Source: Brassica napus (taxonomy: Eukaryota > Streptophyta > Magnoliopsida > Brassicales > Brassicaceae). Taken from it: a stretch of 64,000 nt of DNA. The stretch lies in the NCBI RefSeq assembly GCF_020379485.1, contig NC_063439.1, forward strand, positions 15,011,683-15,075,682, written 5' to 3'. Under the pieces are notes generated by a model. It searched no databases. It was not told the DNA's origin and saw nothing but the letters and a program-made list of their open reading frames with translations. Both the position numbers and the translations under genes were made by a program. This document shows positions 33,506 through 49,896 of the stretch, piece after piece (the first letter of the stretch is position 1; each line of letters starts with the position of its first letter).

Positions 33506-33728
33506 AATTTTTTATTCCTTACCTATAAAATCCTATTTTGATCGGATCAAAATAAAAAGGATTTCTATTTCTATATAGGATAGAGTTTTTATATAGAATT
33601 AAAAATATAGGATTTGATTTCTTTCTATTATTTTATTTGTTTATATTTATATATATGTAATAATACGTAGATACTTTCATTATTCCTGTTCTTAAAATAA
33701 AATTTGACATACAAGCACTCAATTTTAT

Positions 33729-33929
33729 CTATTTCTTGATTTCCCCATGAATTGTATGTTTATAACAATAGGGACAGAATTTTCTCAATTCCAATCGACT
33801 AGGAGTGTTATGCCGATTCTTTTGAGTAATATATTTGGAAATTCCAGCCGATTCTTTCTTAATATCATTTCGAACACAACTGGTACTTTCCAAATTAATT
33901 GTTACTCGAACATCTTTACCTTTGGCCAT
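33729..33929 (-). CDS. rpl33: rpl33, plastid ribosomal protein L33 (NUPT copy, open)
   Basis: A 66-residue frame starts MAKGKDVRV, the expected length. I chose this start over an in-frame upstream ATG at 33962 because it matches the family. The zinc-binding pattern is damaged: the usual C-x2-C near the N-terminus reads STSC, while the C-terminal CPYC is kept. It is plastid-derived and probably not expressed in the nucleus. Confidence 0.88.
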   Translation of the reverse strand: MAKGKDVRVTINLESTSCVRNDIKKESAGISKYITQKNRHNTPSRLELRKFCPYCYKHTIHGEIKK

Positions 33930-33962
33930 AAAACCTCCTTTGGATTTATGATTCACCCCCAA

Positions 33963-34352
33963 TCTTCTATTTTAATTTTAGGGTCCATAAAGAACAAGAA
34001 CAAAAAAATAAATAGAAGCTATTAATTAACTCAAAAAAATGTCTTAAATGTTTCGTTACAATGAATATTAATTAGTAATTAAATAAAAAGAAAATAATAA
34101 GTAATATAATGATTTTTTGAAAACTATATTTCAAATCTTTGTACAGTATTTTTTAAGTATCTCGTAGGATACTCTTTCCCTAGAAACACTTTTTTTTAAT
34201 TGGATCCTGAACCCTCGTTTTTATGACCTTTCGGCCCCCTTTTTTTTCTAATTCTTTTTTTAGAATAAAAAAGAATTAGAAAAAGGGGGGGGGGGTTATT
34301 CCCCGATCGTATCTCTAAATCTTTTTATCCTTTCTGATGTTAATAACTAGAA
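33963..34352. other. rpl33-psaJ plastid spacer
   Basis: AT-rich plastid intergenic DNA. It holds an 11-base G run at 34285-34295 next to an imperfect inverted repeat of 'aaaaaagaatta'. No gene. Confidence 0.6.
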
Positions 34353-34480
34353 TTACAAAAAGGAAAATGTTAATGCATCTGAAAATAAACGATTAATCTC
34401 TATTAATAAACCTGCTAACGAAACGAACCATAGAGTACTTAGTACCGGTGCTACAGAAAGATATTTTTTAGATCTCGCAT
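34353..34480 (-). pseudogene. psaJ: psaJ, photosystem I subunit IX, frameshifted
   Basis: Too short for ordinary ORF calling. The ATG at 34480 starts MRDL, after which one missing base in an A run shifts the frame to an early TAG at codon 10. In the restored frame order the rest ([12 protein letters not shown] ... [12 protein letters not shown]) is clear. Length and place, between rpl33 and trnP, match plastid psaJ. Confidence 0.85.
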
Positions 34481-34831
34481 TTGAAATCCTCCTTCTTTCT
34501 TCTTTATTGTATTACAATATATATAGTAATATATATAACTATAGATGTACATGTAGTTAAGAAGTTCTTGTATTTGTATATGTAACCCCCCCCCACCCTC
34601 CCATCTTCAAAATTAGAATTGAAATATTGTCTACTAGAAGGATCTTATAGATTCCATTTTCAAATGGAAGCGCTTTTTATGTAAATTTGAAATTGATAGG
34701 ATTTGCCTAAAAAAACTAATTTTTTTAATTATAATTATATATATGTTTGTTATCTGATATGAAACAAAAAAAAAGAAGGATGTGGAAAACAAGATAGGAA
34801 TTGTTTACAATGACATTGTAAACCAATCGAA

Positions 34832-34905
34832 AGGGATGTAGCGCAGCTTGGTAGCGCGTTTGTTTTGGGTACAGAATGTCACGGGTTCAAATCATGTCAT
34901 CCCTA
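34832..34905 (+). tRNA. trnP-UGG: trnP-UGG, plastid-derived
   Basis: A 74-nt cloverleaf with acceptor stem AGGGATG/CATCCCT and anticodon TGG in 'tttTGGgta'. The T stem carries a mismatch (atcatgtc where atcctgtc is usual), one sign of decay. Confidence 0.9.
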
Positions 34906-35094
34906 CCTAATTACTGCTCAGAAGAGCAGTAACGAGGAATCTATTTTAGATTTATCTTTTTTTAATAAAATTGGACATACATAAAATTATGAATTTTAAG
35001 ATATACTATGATATAGTATATACGTACAAAATCGATTCGAGTTAAAGAATGTCCTCTTTCTAGCCTTTTCATTTTTTTAGAAAAAACAAGAAAA

Positions 35095-35168
35095 GCGCTC
35101 TTAGTTCAGTTCGGTAGAACGTGGGTCTCCAAAACCCAATGTCATAGGTTCAAATCCTACAGAGCGTG
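35095..35168 (+). tRNA. trnW-CCA: trnW-CCA, plastid-derived
   Basis: A 74-nt tRNA from GCGCTCTTAG to AGAGCGTG with anticodon CCA in 'tctCCAaaa'. The T stem has 'cataggttc' where 'cgtaggttc' is usual, a G-to-A change. Confidence 0.9.
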
Positions 35169-35297
35169 ATGTCACTCTTGTTTATTAGATTGTGTCAAAA
35201 TTCCACTGTTCGCAAATAATTGAGCAGCAATCTAAATTCGACCTCCCGCATATGAAAGCAAGAAGGAGGTCAGTAAAAAAAAAGAGATGTTAATTAA

Positions 35298-35429
<132 letters not shown>

Positions 35430-35598
35430 TCATTTTTGAAAGGGAGAAAAGAGAGGTACTATCTATTCCTAGCTCTTAATCTGTATTGCCGACGAATCTC
35501 AATGGCCAAAGTTGGGTAATTAACATGGTAAGGAACTATCAAACATATGAAATACCATATAAATCTTTTTTGATCAAAAAAGATTCATTCAATTAATT

Positions 35599-37047
<1,449 letters not shown>

Positions 37048-37072
37048 ACTGAATTCAATTATTTATAGAGCT

Positions 37073-37189
37073 ATGACCCAATCAAATCCGAACGAACAAA
37101 ATGTTGAATTAAATCGTACCAGTCTCTATTGAGGGTTATTACTCATTTTTGTACTTGCTGTTTTATTTTCAAATTATTTCTTCAATTAA
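37073..37189 (+). pseudogene. psbL: psbL, photosystem II protein L, nonsense change
   Basis: The frame begins MTQSNPNEQNVELNRTSLY, then TGA (37130-37132) replaces the conserved Trp codon TGG, a G-to-A change. The remaining frame (GLLLIFVLAVLFSNYFFN) is intact up to the normal stop at 37187-37189. Confidence 0.9.
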
Positions 37190-37348
37190 AATGAAGTAAA
37201 ATTAAGAAAAGAGCGTAGAATAATAAAATAAAAAACAAAGAGTAGTAATTTTCTTATCCCATTCGGATGGATTATATATCATAATTATCTCTGACTGTTT
37301 ATGTTTCTAGCATGACCACTCGATGAAATGTGGAGGGAAGCGGGATAA

Positions 37349-37469
37349 ATGGCTGATACTACTGGAAGGATTCCTCTTTGGGTAATAGGTACTGTAGCTG
37401 GTATTCTTGTGATCGGTTTAATAGGTATTTTTTTATGGTTCATATTCAGGATTAGGTTCATCCCTGTAG
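37349..37469 (+). pseudogene. psbJ: psbJ, photosystem II protein J, frameshifted
   Basis: It starts [20 protein letters not shown] and follows the family for about 27 codons. Two bases are then missing from a T-rich run, so the ending is read out of frame and the true stop (37467-37469) is passed. Net length is 121 bp against the usual 123. Confidence 0.88.
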
Positions 37470-38448
37470 AAATTGGATGAACTAAGTTATAGACGTGAAA
37501 ACATAAGAACTCAACGGGGCCCAACTCTTCCTTCTTTGTCTGATTCGAGGGGGTCCCGTTGAACTGCTAATAATCAGAACAATTTTTATCGTATTTTTGA
37601 AAAATGAACTTAATTAGATTAGTAGGTTACGAGCATATAGTATTTATTATTAACCTTTCAAAGATCGAAAAAAGGGGGGGAGGGGGATCACTTAATTTTA
37701 TTTTTCTGCTTTCCCGACTGACACAATATTTTTTATCATTAGATTTATCATTAAAATTTTGTCTATACTAATAGAAGTTTTTTCTTATTTTTTTATTATT
37801 TCATCAAACTTGAAATTAAAATAAATAAAACTACAAAAAGTAACTATTATTATTCAATTAATTAATAATTATATATACGATATATATACTAATATAGATA
37901 TATTAAAACCTTATATATATATAAACATTAATATATATGTAAACTAAGAATATGATTTTTTAACGAATGTAATTAATAATGACAAGATCGACACAAGAAA
38001 AGGATGTCTACAATTCTTTTTCTTGTGTCGAAGACTCGCAAGACAAGTAATACTCCCTATAGTCCCTAAAATTTGTTATTTCGCCAATTTCTAGTTTCCT
38101 TTTTTCTGCGCTTGCTTTCCTTATTTTAGTATCTAGTCAAATTTTTCCATTCTAAATTACATTAGAAAAAAACTCTTGATTATTGATACATTCTATCAAT
38201 TTCAATTGGTCACTAACGACAGAGTTACATCACACCCCCTCCCATTTTTCAATACAAATTTGTATTGAAAAATAAAGAAAAGAGGGTAAAGTGAATTCTT
38301 CTTAATATACATACTAGGATTAGGACTATCAGACAAGTAATTCCTGACACCTGGTCGAAATCGAAAGTCTAAAGAGAGGCAAAAAGGCTTTTGATAATTT
38401 TTTTGGTTCTTTCCTTTTTACTAATTTGATAAGGCGAAATAGACAGAT
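37470..38448. other. psbJ-petA plastid spacer
   Basis: About 980 bp of plastid intergenic DNA. It contains an inverted repeat with arms 'gacacaagaaaa' (about 37990) and 'ttttcttgtgtc' (about 38020), a probable RNA 3' stem-loop, and another pair with arms 'tttttcaatacaaatttgtattgaaaaa' near 38247-38274. No gene. Confidence 0.6.
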
Positions 38449-39490
<1,042 letters not shown>

Positions 39491-39633
39491 TTACATTTAC
39501 TGAAAAAAGATTTTTTTTTTTTGAAATATACAAGGAATCCCTCGTGGGTAAAAAAGAGTAAAGTAAATACGACTTTGATTTGGTTATGATGTATAAAGTA
39601 AGAAATGGTAGAATTGGATCAGTGAATCGTTTT

Positions 39634-40323
39634 TTAGCCATTTATTGCATGATAAATCACTACAAGTGACGGAGATACACGATTTAAATAACGAAAGATC
39701 CAATATTTAAAAATTGTATCAAGAATGACTGGAAAGGTAGAAACTAGACCAGATAAAATTTGCTCATAATGAGCAAACCCAAAATCTTTGTAAATATAAC
39801 CAATCATTAGTTCCCAACCGTGAGGCGAATGGAATCCGATACATAAATCAGTTAATAAAAGAATCGAAAAAGCTTTAATTGTATCACTTAAATTATATAG
39901 GAATTCTTGAACCCAAGAATTGAGAATAAAAAGCTTTTCCTTACCCCAAAAGGAATAACCACTTAGAATAACGAAAGATATTAGATTTGTTGAGAAGTGC
40001 AAGATTGTATGGATACTATACTCATTGTGTATTTTGATGAATTGGATCGTTTCTTTGTGGATTCCTAGACGAAATTGTTGTAAATCGGTTTCTGGGTATT
40101 CCTTTATCATTTCATCCAGCTGGAATAATTCCTCTAATTGTATGAATTTTTCTAGAACACTTTTTTCTTGAATATCATTCAAGAAAGTTTCGCATTGTCT
40201 AGTATTCCACCAATTAGTAATCCAAGTTTTCAAAATTTTATTACAGCAGAGAGAGATCAACCAGGGCAAAAAGACTATAGATGTAAAAAAAAAAAAAGGA
40301 ATGAATGCTTTATTTTTTGCCAT
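39634..40323 (-). CDS. cemA: cemA, plastid envelope membrane protein (NUPT copy, open)
   Basis: A complete 229-residue frame starting [21 protein letters not shown] and ending VIYHAING. The in-frame ORF extends 48 codons upstream to 40467, but the family start is at 40323. There are several membrane helices; the protein is linked to inner-envelope proton exchange. Only minor substitutions are visible. Confidence 0.92.
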   Translation of the reverse strand: MAKNKAFIPFFFFTSIVFLPWLISLCCNKILKTWITNWWNTRQCETFLNDIQEKSVLEKFIQLEELFQLDEMIKEYPETDLQQFRLGIHKETIQFIKIHNEYSIHTILHFSTNLISFVILSGYSFWGKEKLFILNSWVQEFLYNLSDTIKAFSILLLTDLCIGFHSPHGWELMIGYIYKDFGFAHYEQILSGLVSTFPVILDTIFKYWIFRYLNRVSPSLVVIYHAING

Positions 40324-40795
40324 TTTGAATCTGTGAATTGTTAATGAAACTACCGCATTTGTGGATTCTATTAGATCTACTATTTTTATCGAGCATGAGT
40401 TTCTATTCCAATTCAAATAGAATGTATTGAGCCTATAATCCCTTTTATCTTTTTTCTTTTGATTCAATACTTAGTCTTTGCTTTGAATCTAGAAAGAATA
40501 CATAAATAGACTCAGAATACACTTACAATTAGAATAAAGAAAAAAATTGTATTTCCAGGATGTTATTCCCCCTTTTTCGATCAATACTAAAAGAACTTTT
40601 TTGAATTTTTAAAATAAAAAATATGATTCTATTTTCGAGACGAATAAACTCCCTTTCTTTTCTATCAAATATATAAAAAAAACAAGCATAAAAGAATAGA
40701 TGAATGTTCAATTGAAAAAAAAAGAAAGCAATTCTTTCGTTTTTTCTTCCTACTGCCAAAGACTTTAGTCTTTAAACTTTAAAGATGAATTCATT
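40324..40795. other. cemA-ycf4 plastid spacer
   Basis: AT-rich plastid intergenic DNA with homopolymer runs. No gene. Confidence 0.6.
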
Positions 40796-40939
40796 TCAAA
40801 ATACTTCAATTGGTACACGCAAGAAGTAAGCCAATTCAGCAGTTTTTTGCTCAATTTCTCGTGTAGTAAAATTCTCATTGGTACACGCAAGAGACCCCGT
40901 TATAAATTCTATCCATAGAGATTCTGATCACCAACTCAT
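40796..40939 (-). pseudogene. ycf4: ycf4, photosystem I assembly protein, internal deletion
   Basis: Only the two ends remain. The start region (40939 down to about 40893) encodes the first 15-16 codons, up to EFITGS. The end region (about 40876 to 40796) encodes the last ~27 codons ([17 protein letters not shown], ending PIEVF). About 400 bp between them is gone. At the joint is a 16-bp sequence (40877-40892) identical to 40809-40824 in the remaining 3' part. Ycf4 normally has about 184 residues. Confidence 0.85.
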
Positions 40940-41420
40940 ATATATTAGATCCAGTTATACAATTTTTTGGAGTTGAGAAAATATGACTTTCCTTTTTTTG
41001 TTTTCAAAGTAACTCTCATCAACAATAACTATTTTGTTGCGAACCTTTACTTTAGGAATAATTTATATAATTGTTTATATCTAAAATAATAAAATCTCCT
41101 TCCTTTATATGTCCCCTATAACTATATGCATACAAATAAATACATTGATAACTATATGCATACAAATAAATACATTGATAACTATATACATACAAATAAA
41201 TACATTGACTTGAATTTCATCCAGCGGTCCGATGATGATCCATTTTTTCAAAAGAGCGCAAATTGAGTTACCCCATATAATACGTTTACACATGCATAAA
41301 AACTTTTTTTAGTTATGTTTGTTGGAATCTATGTGTTATACAATATTCTACCAAATGGGTCTTATCAGATCGAAGTTTTTAAAATAAAAAGGGGAGTTAT
41401 ACGATTCAGTCTCATCCGAT
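40940..41420. other. ycf4-psaI spacer with a 33-bp tandem repeat
   Basis: Plastid spacer. Three near-identical units of about 33 bp (41116-41212, 'aactatatgcatacaaataaatacattgat' type) lie in tandem. The third differs at one base. Confidence 0.7.
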
Positions 41421-41534
41421 CTAAAAAATCTTATTTTTTTGAATATGAAGAAATAAAGAAGCCATTGCAAGTGCCGGAAAGACTAGGCCTACTAAAGGCA
41501 CAAAAATAGAGGGTAAGTTGTTGAAAGTTGTCAT
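41421..41534 (-). CDS. psaI: psaI, photosystem I subunit VIII (NUPT copy, open)
   Basis: A complete frame of 37 residues, [16 protein letters not shown] to QKNKIF, with one membrane helix. No defect seen. Confidence 0.9.
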   Translation of the reverse strand: MTTFNNLPSIFVPLVGLVFPALAMASLFLHIQKNKIF

Positions 41535-42195
41535 AAAATGGGGTACCTCAATTTAATATTTGTACCTGTTATTATTATATTCTGAATTCTAAAGATATCT
41601 TAGAATATCTTGTAGTTTTATTATTTCTATTATATATATTATATAATTATACTAAGTATCTTTAAGTAAATATATATCGAATACTAATATACAACCTAAT
41701 AGAAATAATAGAACCTACTAGAAATAGAATAAAAAAATAGGTACAAGAAATGCCAAACTAAATAAATGGACTTATTAATCTTTCAAAATAAAATAGATGT
41801 ATTATCATAATCTCCCTGTTAGATTTATTATTCTTTTTGTTCTTTTTGTCTTTTAATAGTCATTAATAAAGAAAATTTTTTATTCCATTAAAATTTTATA
41901 CAAAATTGATTGGAATCTGATCCACCAACAGGGAATTTTCGGGAAATGCAAAACGATGCAAGACTCTCTATAGATCTATATCTCTATTTGAATTATCTAT
42001 CCATATGCAAGCAAGAGAGGAAAAAAACTTTGTTTTATTTTTCTAGTCGAATTTGAACTTCCCGAAAGCAAAAATTCACTTTTTATCTTGTTGATAAAGG
42101 TTTACTGAGTAGTAAACAAGAATATCGATAAAAAATGATTCTAAAGAAAAATGAATTTTTCAGGGTTTTCGTTTAATTATGATAAACTAACTGTT
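41535..42195. other. psaI-accD plastid spacer
   Basis: AT-rich plastid intergenic DNA, in part very low complexity (41575-41720). No gene. Confidence 0.6.
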
Positions 42196-43665
42196 TTATT
42201 TGATTTCATTTTTGTTCAAAGGAAAAAAAGCATGGAGCTGAAATAACTCACTCACAACACCTTTTAAAGGATTACGTGGTACAATTGCATCCAATAAGCC
42301 CTTACGTAATAAAGATTCAGCTGCTTGTGAACCTTCAGGCACGGCTTTTTTCAATGTTTGTTCAATTACTCTTTTACCCGCAAATGCAATATAGGCATAG
42401 GGTTCGGCAATAATGATATCCCCCAACATACCAAAACTTGCTGTCACCCCACCGGTAGTAGGAGATGTAAGAATTGATATATAGAATAACTTTTTACTTG
42501 ATTGATAATCACATAAAACCGAAGAAATTTTAGCCATTTGCATCAAACTTAAACTTCCTTCTTGCATTCGTGCTCCTCCGGAAGAACACACTAAAATAAG
42601 AGGTAAACATTGATTGGTAGCATACTCGATCAAACGAGTTATTTTTTCGCCTACTACGGATCCCATACTACCCCCCATAAACTGAAAATCCATAACCCCA
42701 AGAGCTACCGGAATACCGTTTAATTGACCTGTACCTGTTTGAATAGCGTCAGTCAACCCTGTCTTTTTTTGAGCAGAGGCAATACGCTTTTTATAAGGTT
42801 CCTCCCTCGAATGAAATTTAATGGGATCCGCAGAGACCATGTCTTCATCCATAGGATTCCAAGTACCCGGATCAATCGAAAGCTCAATTCTCTCTGAACT
42901 GGTCATTTTCAAATAATGTCCACATTCTTCACAAACATTCATTTCGACTTTCTTATACATTAATCCATAACAATTGTCGCATTGAATCCACAATTGATTG
43001 TAGTTTTTAGTTATATCGAAATCCTTAGAACTCATTAAATTATTACGATTACTATTAGTTCTTATCTTGTCATTTTTGCTTTCACGAATCTTTCCACTTC
43101 CACTTTCACTACAAATGAAATTATAAATGTAACTTTCATTGGAATTATTACTATCGCTTAAAAAGTGACTATTAATACAGATGTGAGAACGAAAATAAGA
43201 GTCAATGCAACTATTAATGTGATTATTACAATTATATTTAGTATCCTTAATGTAAGGATCATAGTGCAGATCGTTGTCACCTTTAGATCTATTATTCAGA
43301 TAACTAGAACTACAATAACTATAAAAAAAAATTTCTAGGTCACTCAAATCATTGTTAATCTCAAATTTTTTCTTTTTTATATCAAAATATATAGAATAAC
43401 TATTTTTATTACTATCCCTAACAAAAAAGGTGTCATCCGATATGAAATTCCGAATGTCCTTGGAGTTAACTAAAAGATCAACATTATTGTAATAACTAGA
43501 ACGCTCACCCCAACCATAAAAGTTTTTATCCATATCATATATAAACCGGTCTTTACTTATAGTAGTCTTTTCAATAGGAGCAAAACTATCCATTGCTTTA
43601 CTTAGCTCGCCTCTGTATTCCAATTCTCCCTTAGAAAACATCAAATTGAACCACGATTTTTCCAT
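42196..43665 (-). CDS. accD: accD, acetyl-CoA carboxylase carboxyltransferase beta (NUPT copy, open)
   Basis: A complete 489-residue frame, near the 488 of Arabidopsis. The N-terminal half is Asn/Ser/Lys-rich and variable, as usual. Then come the C4 zinc finger ([11 protein letters not shown] ... CEECGHYL) and the carboxyltransferase core ([46 protein letters not shown]). In plastids it supplies malonyl-CoA for fatty acid synthesis. It is strikingly intact beside broken neighbours. Confidence 0.92.
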   Translation of the reverse strand: MEKSWFNLMFSKGELEYRGELSKAMDSFAPIEKTTISKDRFIYDMDKNFYGWGERSSYYNNVDLLVNSKDIRNFISDDTFFVRDSNKNSYSIYFDIKKKKFEINNDLSDLEIFFYSYCSSSYLNNRSKGDNDLHYDPYIKDTKYNCNNHINSCIDSYFRSHICINSHFLSDSNNSNESYIYNFICSESGSGKIRESKNDKIRTNSNRNNLMSSKDFDITKNYNQLWIQCDNCYGLMYKKVEMNVCEECGHYLKMTSSERIELSIDPGTWNPMDEDMVSADPIKFHSREEPYKKRIASAQKKTGLTDAIQTGTGQLNGIPVALGVMDFQFMGGSMGSVVGEKITRLIEYATNQCLPLILVCSSGGARMQEGSLSLMQMAKISSVLCDYQSSKKLFYISILTSPTTGGVTASFGMLGDIIIAEPYAYIAFAGKRVIEQTLKKAVPEGSQAAESLLRKGLLDAIVPRNPLKGVVSELFQLHAFFPLNKNEIK

Positions 43666-44243
43666 AGAGCTTCTGGCCTCTATTTACATGAAAATAAAAT
43701 AACAATAGATGAATAGTCATTCAATGAAAAAATTGAAAAATGCAAAAAAAAAATTTGAATAGTTCATTTTCTATTCAGAGTAAGCAAAGCATGTCAATGC
43801 AATTGCTAATTGCTAAGATTATTAAGTAAAAGCAATTGAAATTAATAAATTTCAATTCTAAATGAAAATAAGGATTTTCTTATATTGTGTAAAATTCTCA
43901 TTAAAAAAAAGAAATATTTGTTCTTCGCTTATGAATATAAGCGATATGAAGAACTTTTTTAGTAAAATCTCGTATACTATATAAAAAAAAAGTTTTTATT
44001 CCAATACGGAATGAAAAGAAAAGGACAACATGCAGAATGGGTAGAAGAAGTGGGGATACTTGGTTCAAGCCCTGACACGAAACTTAAAAAAAGAATAAAA
44101 AAATCCTAAGAATCCATATTTCGTATAGAATTTCTTGTGGACACTACAATACAAAAGTGTAGTTGTGTTTAATCTTCTTTTTTTTTCAGATTTTGTATAT
44201 CTAGATTAAGTATGTATCTATCAAAAACAGTATATACACTAGA
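43666..44243. other. accD-rbcL plastid spacer
   Basis: Plastid intergenic DNA with the accD upstream region and rbcL downstream region. No gene. Confidence 0.6.
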
Positions 44244-44290
44244 TAAACTCGGCTCAATCTTTTTTTACTAAAAGGATTGAGCCGAGTTTA
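44244..44290 (-). terminator. rbcL 3' stem-loop
   Basis: A perfect 16-bp inverted repeat (taaactcggctcaatc at 44244-44259, gattgagccgagttta at 44275-44290) with a 15-nt loop lies about 50 bp past the rbcL stop. In plastids this structure defines and protects the rbcL mRNA 3' end. Confidence 0.85.
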
Positions 44291-44336
44291 ATTGCAATTA
44301 AACTAATAAAACGGACGTGAATTACTAATCTAATTT

Positions 44337-44591
<255 letters not shown>

Positions 44592-44605
44592 TCATAAAAT
44601 CACTC

Positions 44606-44636
44606 TTGACAGTAATATATGTTGTATATGTAAATC
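44606..44636 (+). promoter_or_regulatory. atpB promoter-like element (plastid type)
   Basis: TTGACA at 44606-44611 followed by an AT-rich 'gttgtatatgtaaat' fits a bacterial-type plastid promoter in the spacer upstream of atpB. The exact -10 box is uncertain. It would not function in the nucleus. Confidence 0.4.
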
Positions 44637-45030
44637 CTAGATATGACAATATGCGGAATTCATCCATGAAAATGAAAAACAAGGGGGGGTTGATATCGAT
44701 GGGACGCATAACCGGATATGCTAAAATGAAAATATGAAAAAAAAAAGGCTAATGAGATCGAAATAATGAATCATAAATAGAGTTCCATTTCGGAATTGGC
44801 TAGATAAAACAAAGTCTTGCCTATTATGACAAATAAATCAAAGACTTTCCACAAAAATTTTTTTTATTCATATATTTTTTATTTTAAAACTAGGTTTTGG
44901 TTAGTTGAGCTTGAAAACGACTATTCCTTCATTGAAATTTAATTAAGTAAAAAATTGAATTGCATATTCGCTTGGGTGGTACCAATGAAATCGAGTGCTT
45001 ACTCCCATTTATTATTGAATTAACCAATGA

Positions 45031-46988
<1,958 letters not shown>

Positions 46989-47101
46989 TTTTGTAACTAG
47001 CTGACGTATAAAAAAATAGGATCCAAAAGCGAGAAAAAAAAAAAAAAAAGCTGGCTACAAAAACTTATTAGACACCATTGATCATGGTGTCTAATAAGTT
47101 A

Positions 47102-47174
47102 TACCTACTATTGGATTTGAACCAATGACTCCTGCCGTATGAAAGCAATACTCTAACCACTGAGTTAAGTAGGT
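47102..47174 (-). tRNA. trnM-CAU: trnM-CAU (elongator), plastid-derived
   Basis: On the minus strand, ACCTACTTAACTCAGTGG to AATAGTAGGTA, 73 nt, with anticodon CAT in 'tttCATacg'. It lies between atpE and trnV as in plastomes. Confidence 0.9.
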
Positions 47175-47363
47175 TATTTATCATCGTAAAGAGAAGGCAC
47201 GGGGATACTTATCACATCGATAGGATTATAAATCCAATATTATTTCTAAGCAATACCAATAAACAACGAGATGAAAGAGATATAATGTTCGATCATATAA
47301 TATTAATCTTGACAAGAAATTATCTACATGATAAGATAAGATAAAATGTGGATCATAAACACA

Positions 47364-48036
47364 AGGGCTATAGCTCAGTTAGGTAGAGCACCTCGTTTAC
47401 ACGTGCGCCAAAGTTTTTCAGAGGAGTCCATCACGCAATCAAACCAATTGATTGATCTTATTAATAAATCGATGTCTTACTCCATGACTTTTTTTTAGGA
47501 AAAAGAGGAGAACAATAGCCTGACATTAGGTCCTATTAAAGTACCCCATTTCGGTAGGGAATTAATAGAACCCATCATTGATTTGAGATATTGATAGGGT
47601 GAATACCCAGTCTACTTAATGCTAGGCAGAATGAGTATAAGGAACTCAAAAATGATCTTTTCGTCCTATGAACCTTAAGGTGTAGCAAGTTTCATATTTG
47701 ATTTTTTAATCAGGATGTTAGAGACTATATTTAACTTAAGTTGATCTAGACCAAAAGCAAACCTACGTCAAGAGAACCCTTCTTTGAAACACTTTGGTAG
47801 TTATTCTGTATTGTATTAGAATTAAAAAATAATCAATCAGAGTACTTGGAACCATTTCTTATCTTTTTTTTTAAGAAAAAATATGGTAGACTAACTGATC
47901 TTTCTATCAGTTAATGAAAGAGCCCAATGCAAAAAAAATGCATGTTGGGTCTTTGAAAGAGTTCGAATCATTTTGATAATAATAAGTTCGAGCTCTTTTA
48001 CCGAGCAGGTCTACGGTTCGAATCCGTATAGCCCTA
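47364..48036 (+). tRNA. trnV-UAC: trnV-UAC with group II intron, plastid-derived
   Basis: The 5' exon is 47364-47402 (AGGGCTATAGCTC ... TTTACAC, anticodon TAC) and the 3' exon is 48002-48036 (CGAGCAGGTC ... GCCCTA). The 599-bp intron starts GTGCGCC, a group II 5' end. Exon ends pair as an acceptor stem (AGGGCTA/TAGCCCT). Confidence 0.9.
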
Positions 48037-48702
48037 ACTAATAAATTTATTCTAATAAATGACATTCAAATCCAAATAATTGGATAATTTTTGACTTTTT
48101 ATTGTATTCTTTATTTCTAACTGGTTACTTTCAATTTGTTGGTTCATAAAAAAACTCCCAGACCCTAAACCATAAGTCCTGGGGGTCGTTCAGAATAAAA
48201 CGGAAAACCAAATTTGATTTCATTTGATTTCAGTGGATCCAATCACTATCTATAGATATATCTAGATAGATACTTATAATTTAGAATAAACGTTTTTTAT
48301 TCATTCATTTTCATAGTCGTAAGTGGATTTTTTGATACGTCATAATTTTAAAAACGAAGATATTTTTATCAATTTGTTTTATTTTTAAATAAAACATAAA
48401 GCAAATTTAAGAAACAGAAATAAAAAAAATTACTAGTTATTAATCATATTAATATTATATTATTAATATGAGAAACTATTAGTAATAGAAACATGGAAAT
48501 ATTAAGTAATAAGTGTACTGAAAATAAGATTACAATCAATAAATCTTAAAAGGAGACGTCTACCACAGCAACCAAACGAAAATAAATGATTCGATTAACC
48601 TGAATTTTTGTTTTGACGCAAGAGTTATATATACCTTGCCCAATCCACTCCGATTGGAATTGACTAAGCGGGTATTTTTTCCACATTCATAGGAGTTCGT
48701 CT
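48037..48702. other. trnV-ndhC plastid spacer
   Basis: AT-rich plastid intergenic DNA. A GC-rich inverted repeat near 48160-48190 (cccagaccc ... gggggtc) may fold. No gene. Confidence 0.55.
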
Positions 48703-49065
48703 ATGTTTCTGCTTTACGAATATGATATTTTCTGGGCATTTTTAATAATATCAAGTGCTATTCCTGTTTTGGCATTTCTAATTTCCGGGGTTTTATCTCC
48801 AATTACGAAGGGGCCGGAGAAACTTTCTAGTTATGAATCAGGTATAGAACCGATCGGGGATGCTTGGTTACAATTTAGAATCCGTTATTATATGTTTGCT
48901 CTAGTTTTTGTTGTTTTTGATGTTGAAACCGTTTTTCTGTATCCGTGGGCAATGAGTTTCGATGTACTAGGGGTATCCGCTTTTATAGAAGCTTTCATTT
49001 TCGTGCTTATCCTAATTCTTTGTTTAGTTTATGCATGGCGAAAAGGAGCGTTGGAATGGTCTTAG
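48703..49065 (+). CDS. ndhC: ndhC, NDH complex subunit 3 (NUPT copy, open)
   Basis: A complete 120-residue frame, [16 protein letters not shown] to RKGALEWS, with three membrane helices. The conserved loop [11 protein letters not shown] is intact. It is first of the ndhC-K-J cluster. Confidence 0.93.
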   Translation: MFLLYEYDIFWAFLIISSAIPVLAFLISGVLSPITKGPEKLSSYESGIEPIGDAWLQFRIRYYMFALVFVVFDVETVFLYPWAMSFDVLGVSAFIEAFIFVLILILCLVYAWRKGALEWS

Positions 49066-49129
49066 TTCGTTTCCTGAATACTTGTACAATAACAATAAAA
49101 AAAAGTAAAAAAAAACCATTGAAACAATT

Positions 49130-49793
49130 ATGAATTCCATTAAGTTTCCCGTACTTGATCGAACAACAAAAAACTCAGTTATTTCAACTACGTTAAATGA
49201 TCTTTCAAATTGGTCAAGACTTTCCAGCCTATGGCCGCTTCTTTATGGTACCAGTTGTTGTTTTATTGAATTTGCCTCATTAATAGGCTCCCGATTTGAC
49301 TTTGATCGTTATGGGCTAGTACCAAGATCAAGTCCTAGACAGGCGGACCTTAATTTAACAGCAGGTACAGTAACAATGAAAATGGCTCCTTCTTTAGTGA
49401 GATTATATGAACAAATGCATGAACCAAAGTATGTTATTGCTATGGGAGCGTGTACAATTACAGGGGGGATGTTCAGTACCGATTCTTATAGTACTGTTCG
49501 AGGGGTTGATAAGCTAAATCCTGTAGATGTCTATTTGCCGGGTTGTCCACCTAAACCAGAGGCTGTTATAGATGCTATAACAAAGCTTCGTAAGAAAATA
49601 GCAAGAGAAATCTATAAGGATCGAATTAGACCTCAACAGGGTAATCGGTGTTTTACTACCAATCACAAGTTTTTTGTTGTACGCAGTACACAGACTGGAA
49701 TGACTCTATCCACCATCATCTAATTCAGAGATCTCTGTTGAAACATTTTTTAAATACAAAAGCCCAGTACCTTCCCACGAATTAGTTAATTAG
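49130..49793 (+). pseudogene. ndhK: ndhK, NDH complex 4Fe-4S subunit, C-terminal frameshift
   Basis: Residues 1-188 follow the family: cluster-binding [21 protein letters not shown] and [10 protein letters not shown] are kept. Near 49700 a deletion of about 18-20 bp after VRSTQTG shifts the frame, and translation ends at 49723 (MTLSTII). The old C-terminal codons can still be traced to 'gttaattag' at 49793. A second in-frame ATG upstream at 49055 overlaps ndhC. Confidence 0.88.
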
Positions 49794-49896
49794 GGAGGAT
49801 TTGAGAGAATAAGAAAAAAATCTTCATAAATTAGAACTCATGGTAAATGTGAAATACTTAAATTTATATAAAAAAAGTGTGGGGGAAATAAAAAAG

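Noticed and set aside
40324..40467. 48-residue N-terminal extension of cemA
   Set aside because: The frame is open upstream by chance; the family protein starts at MAKNKAF (40323).
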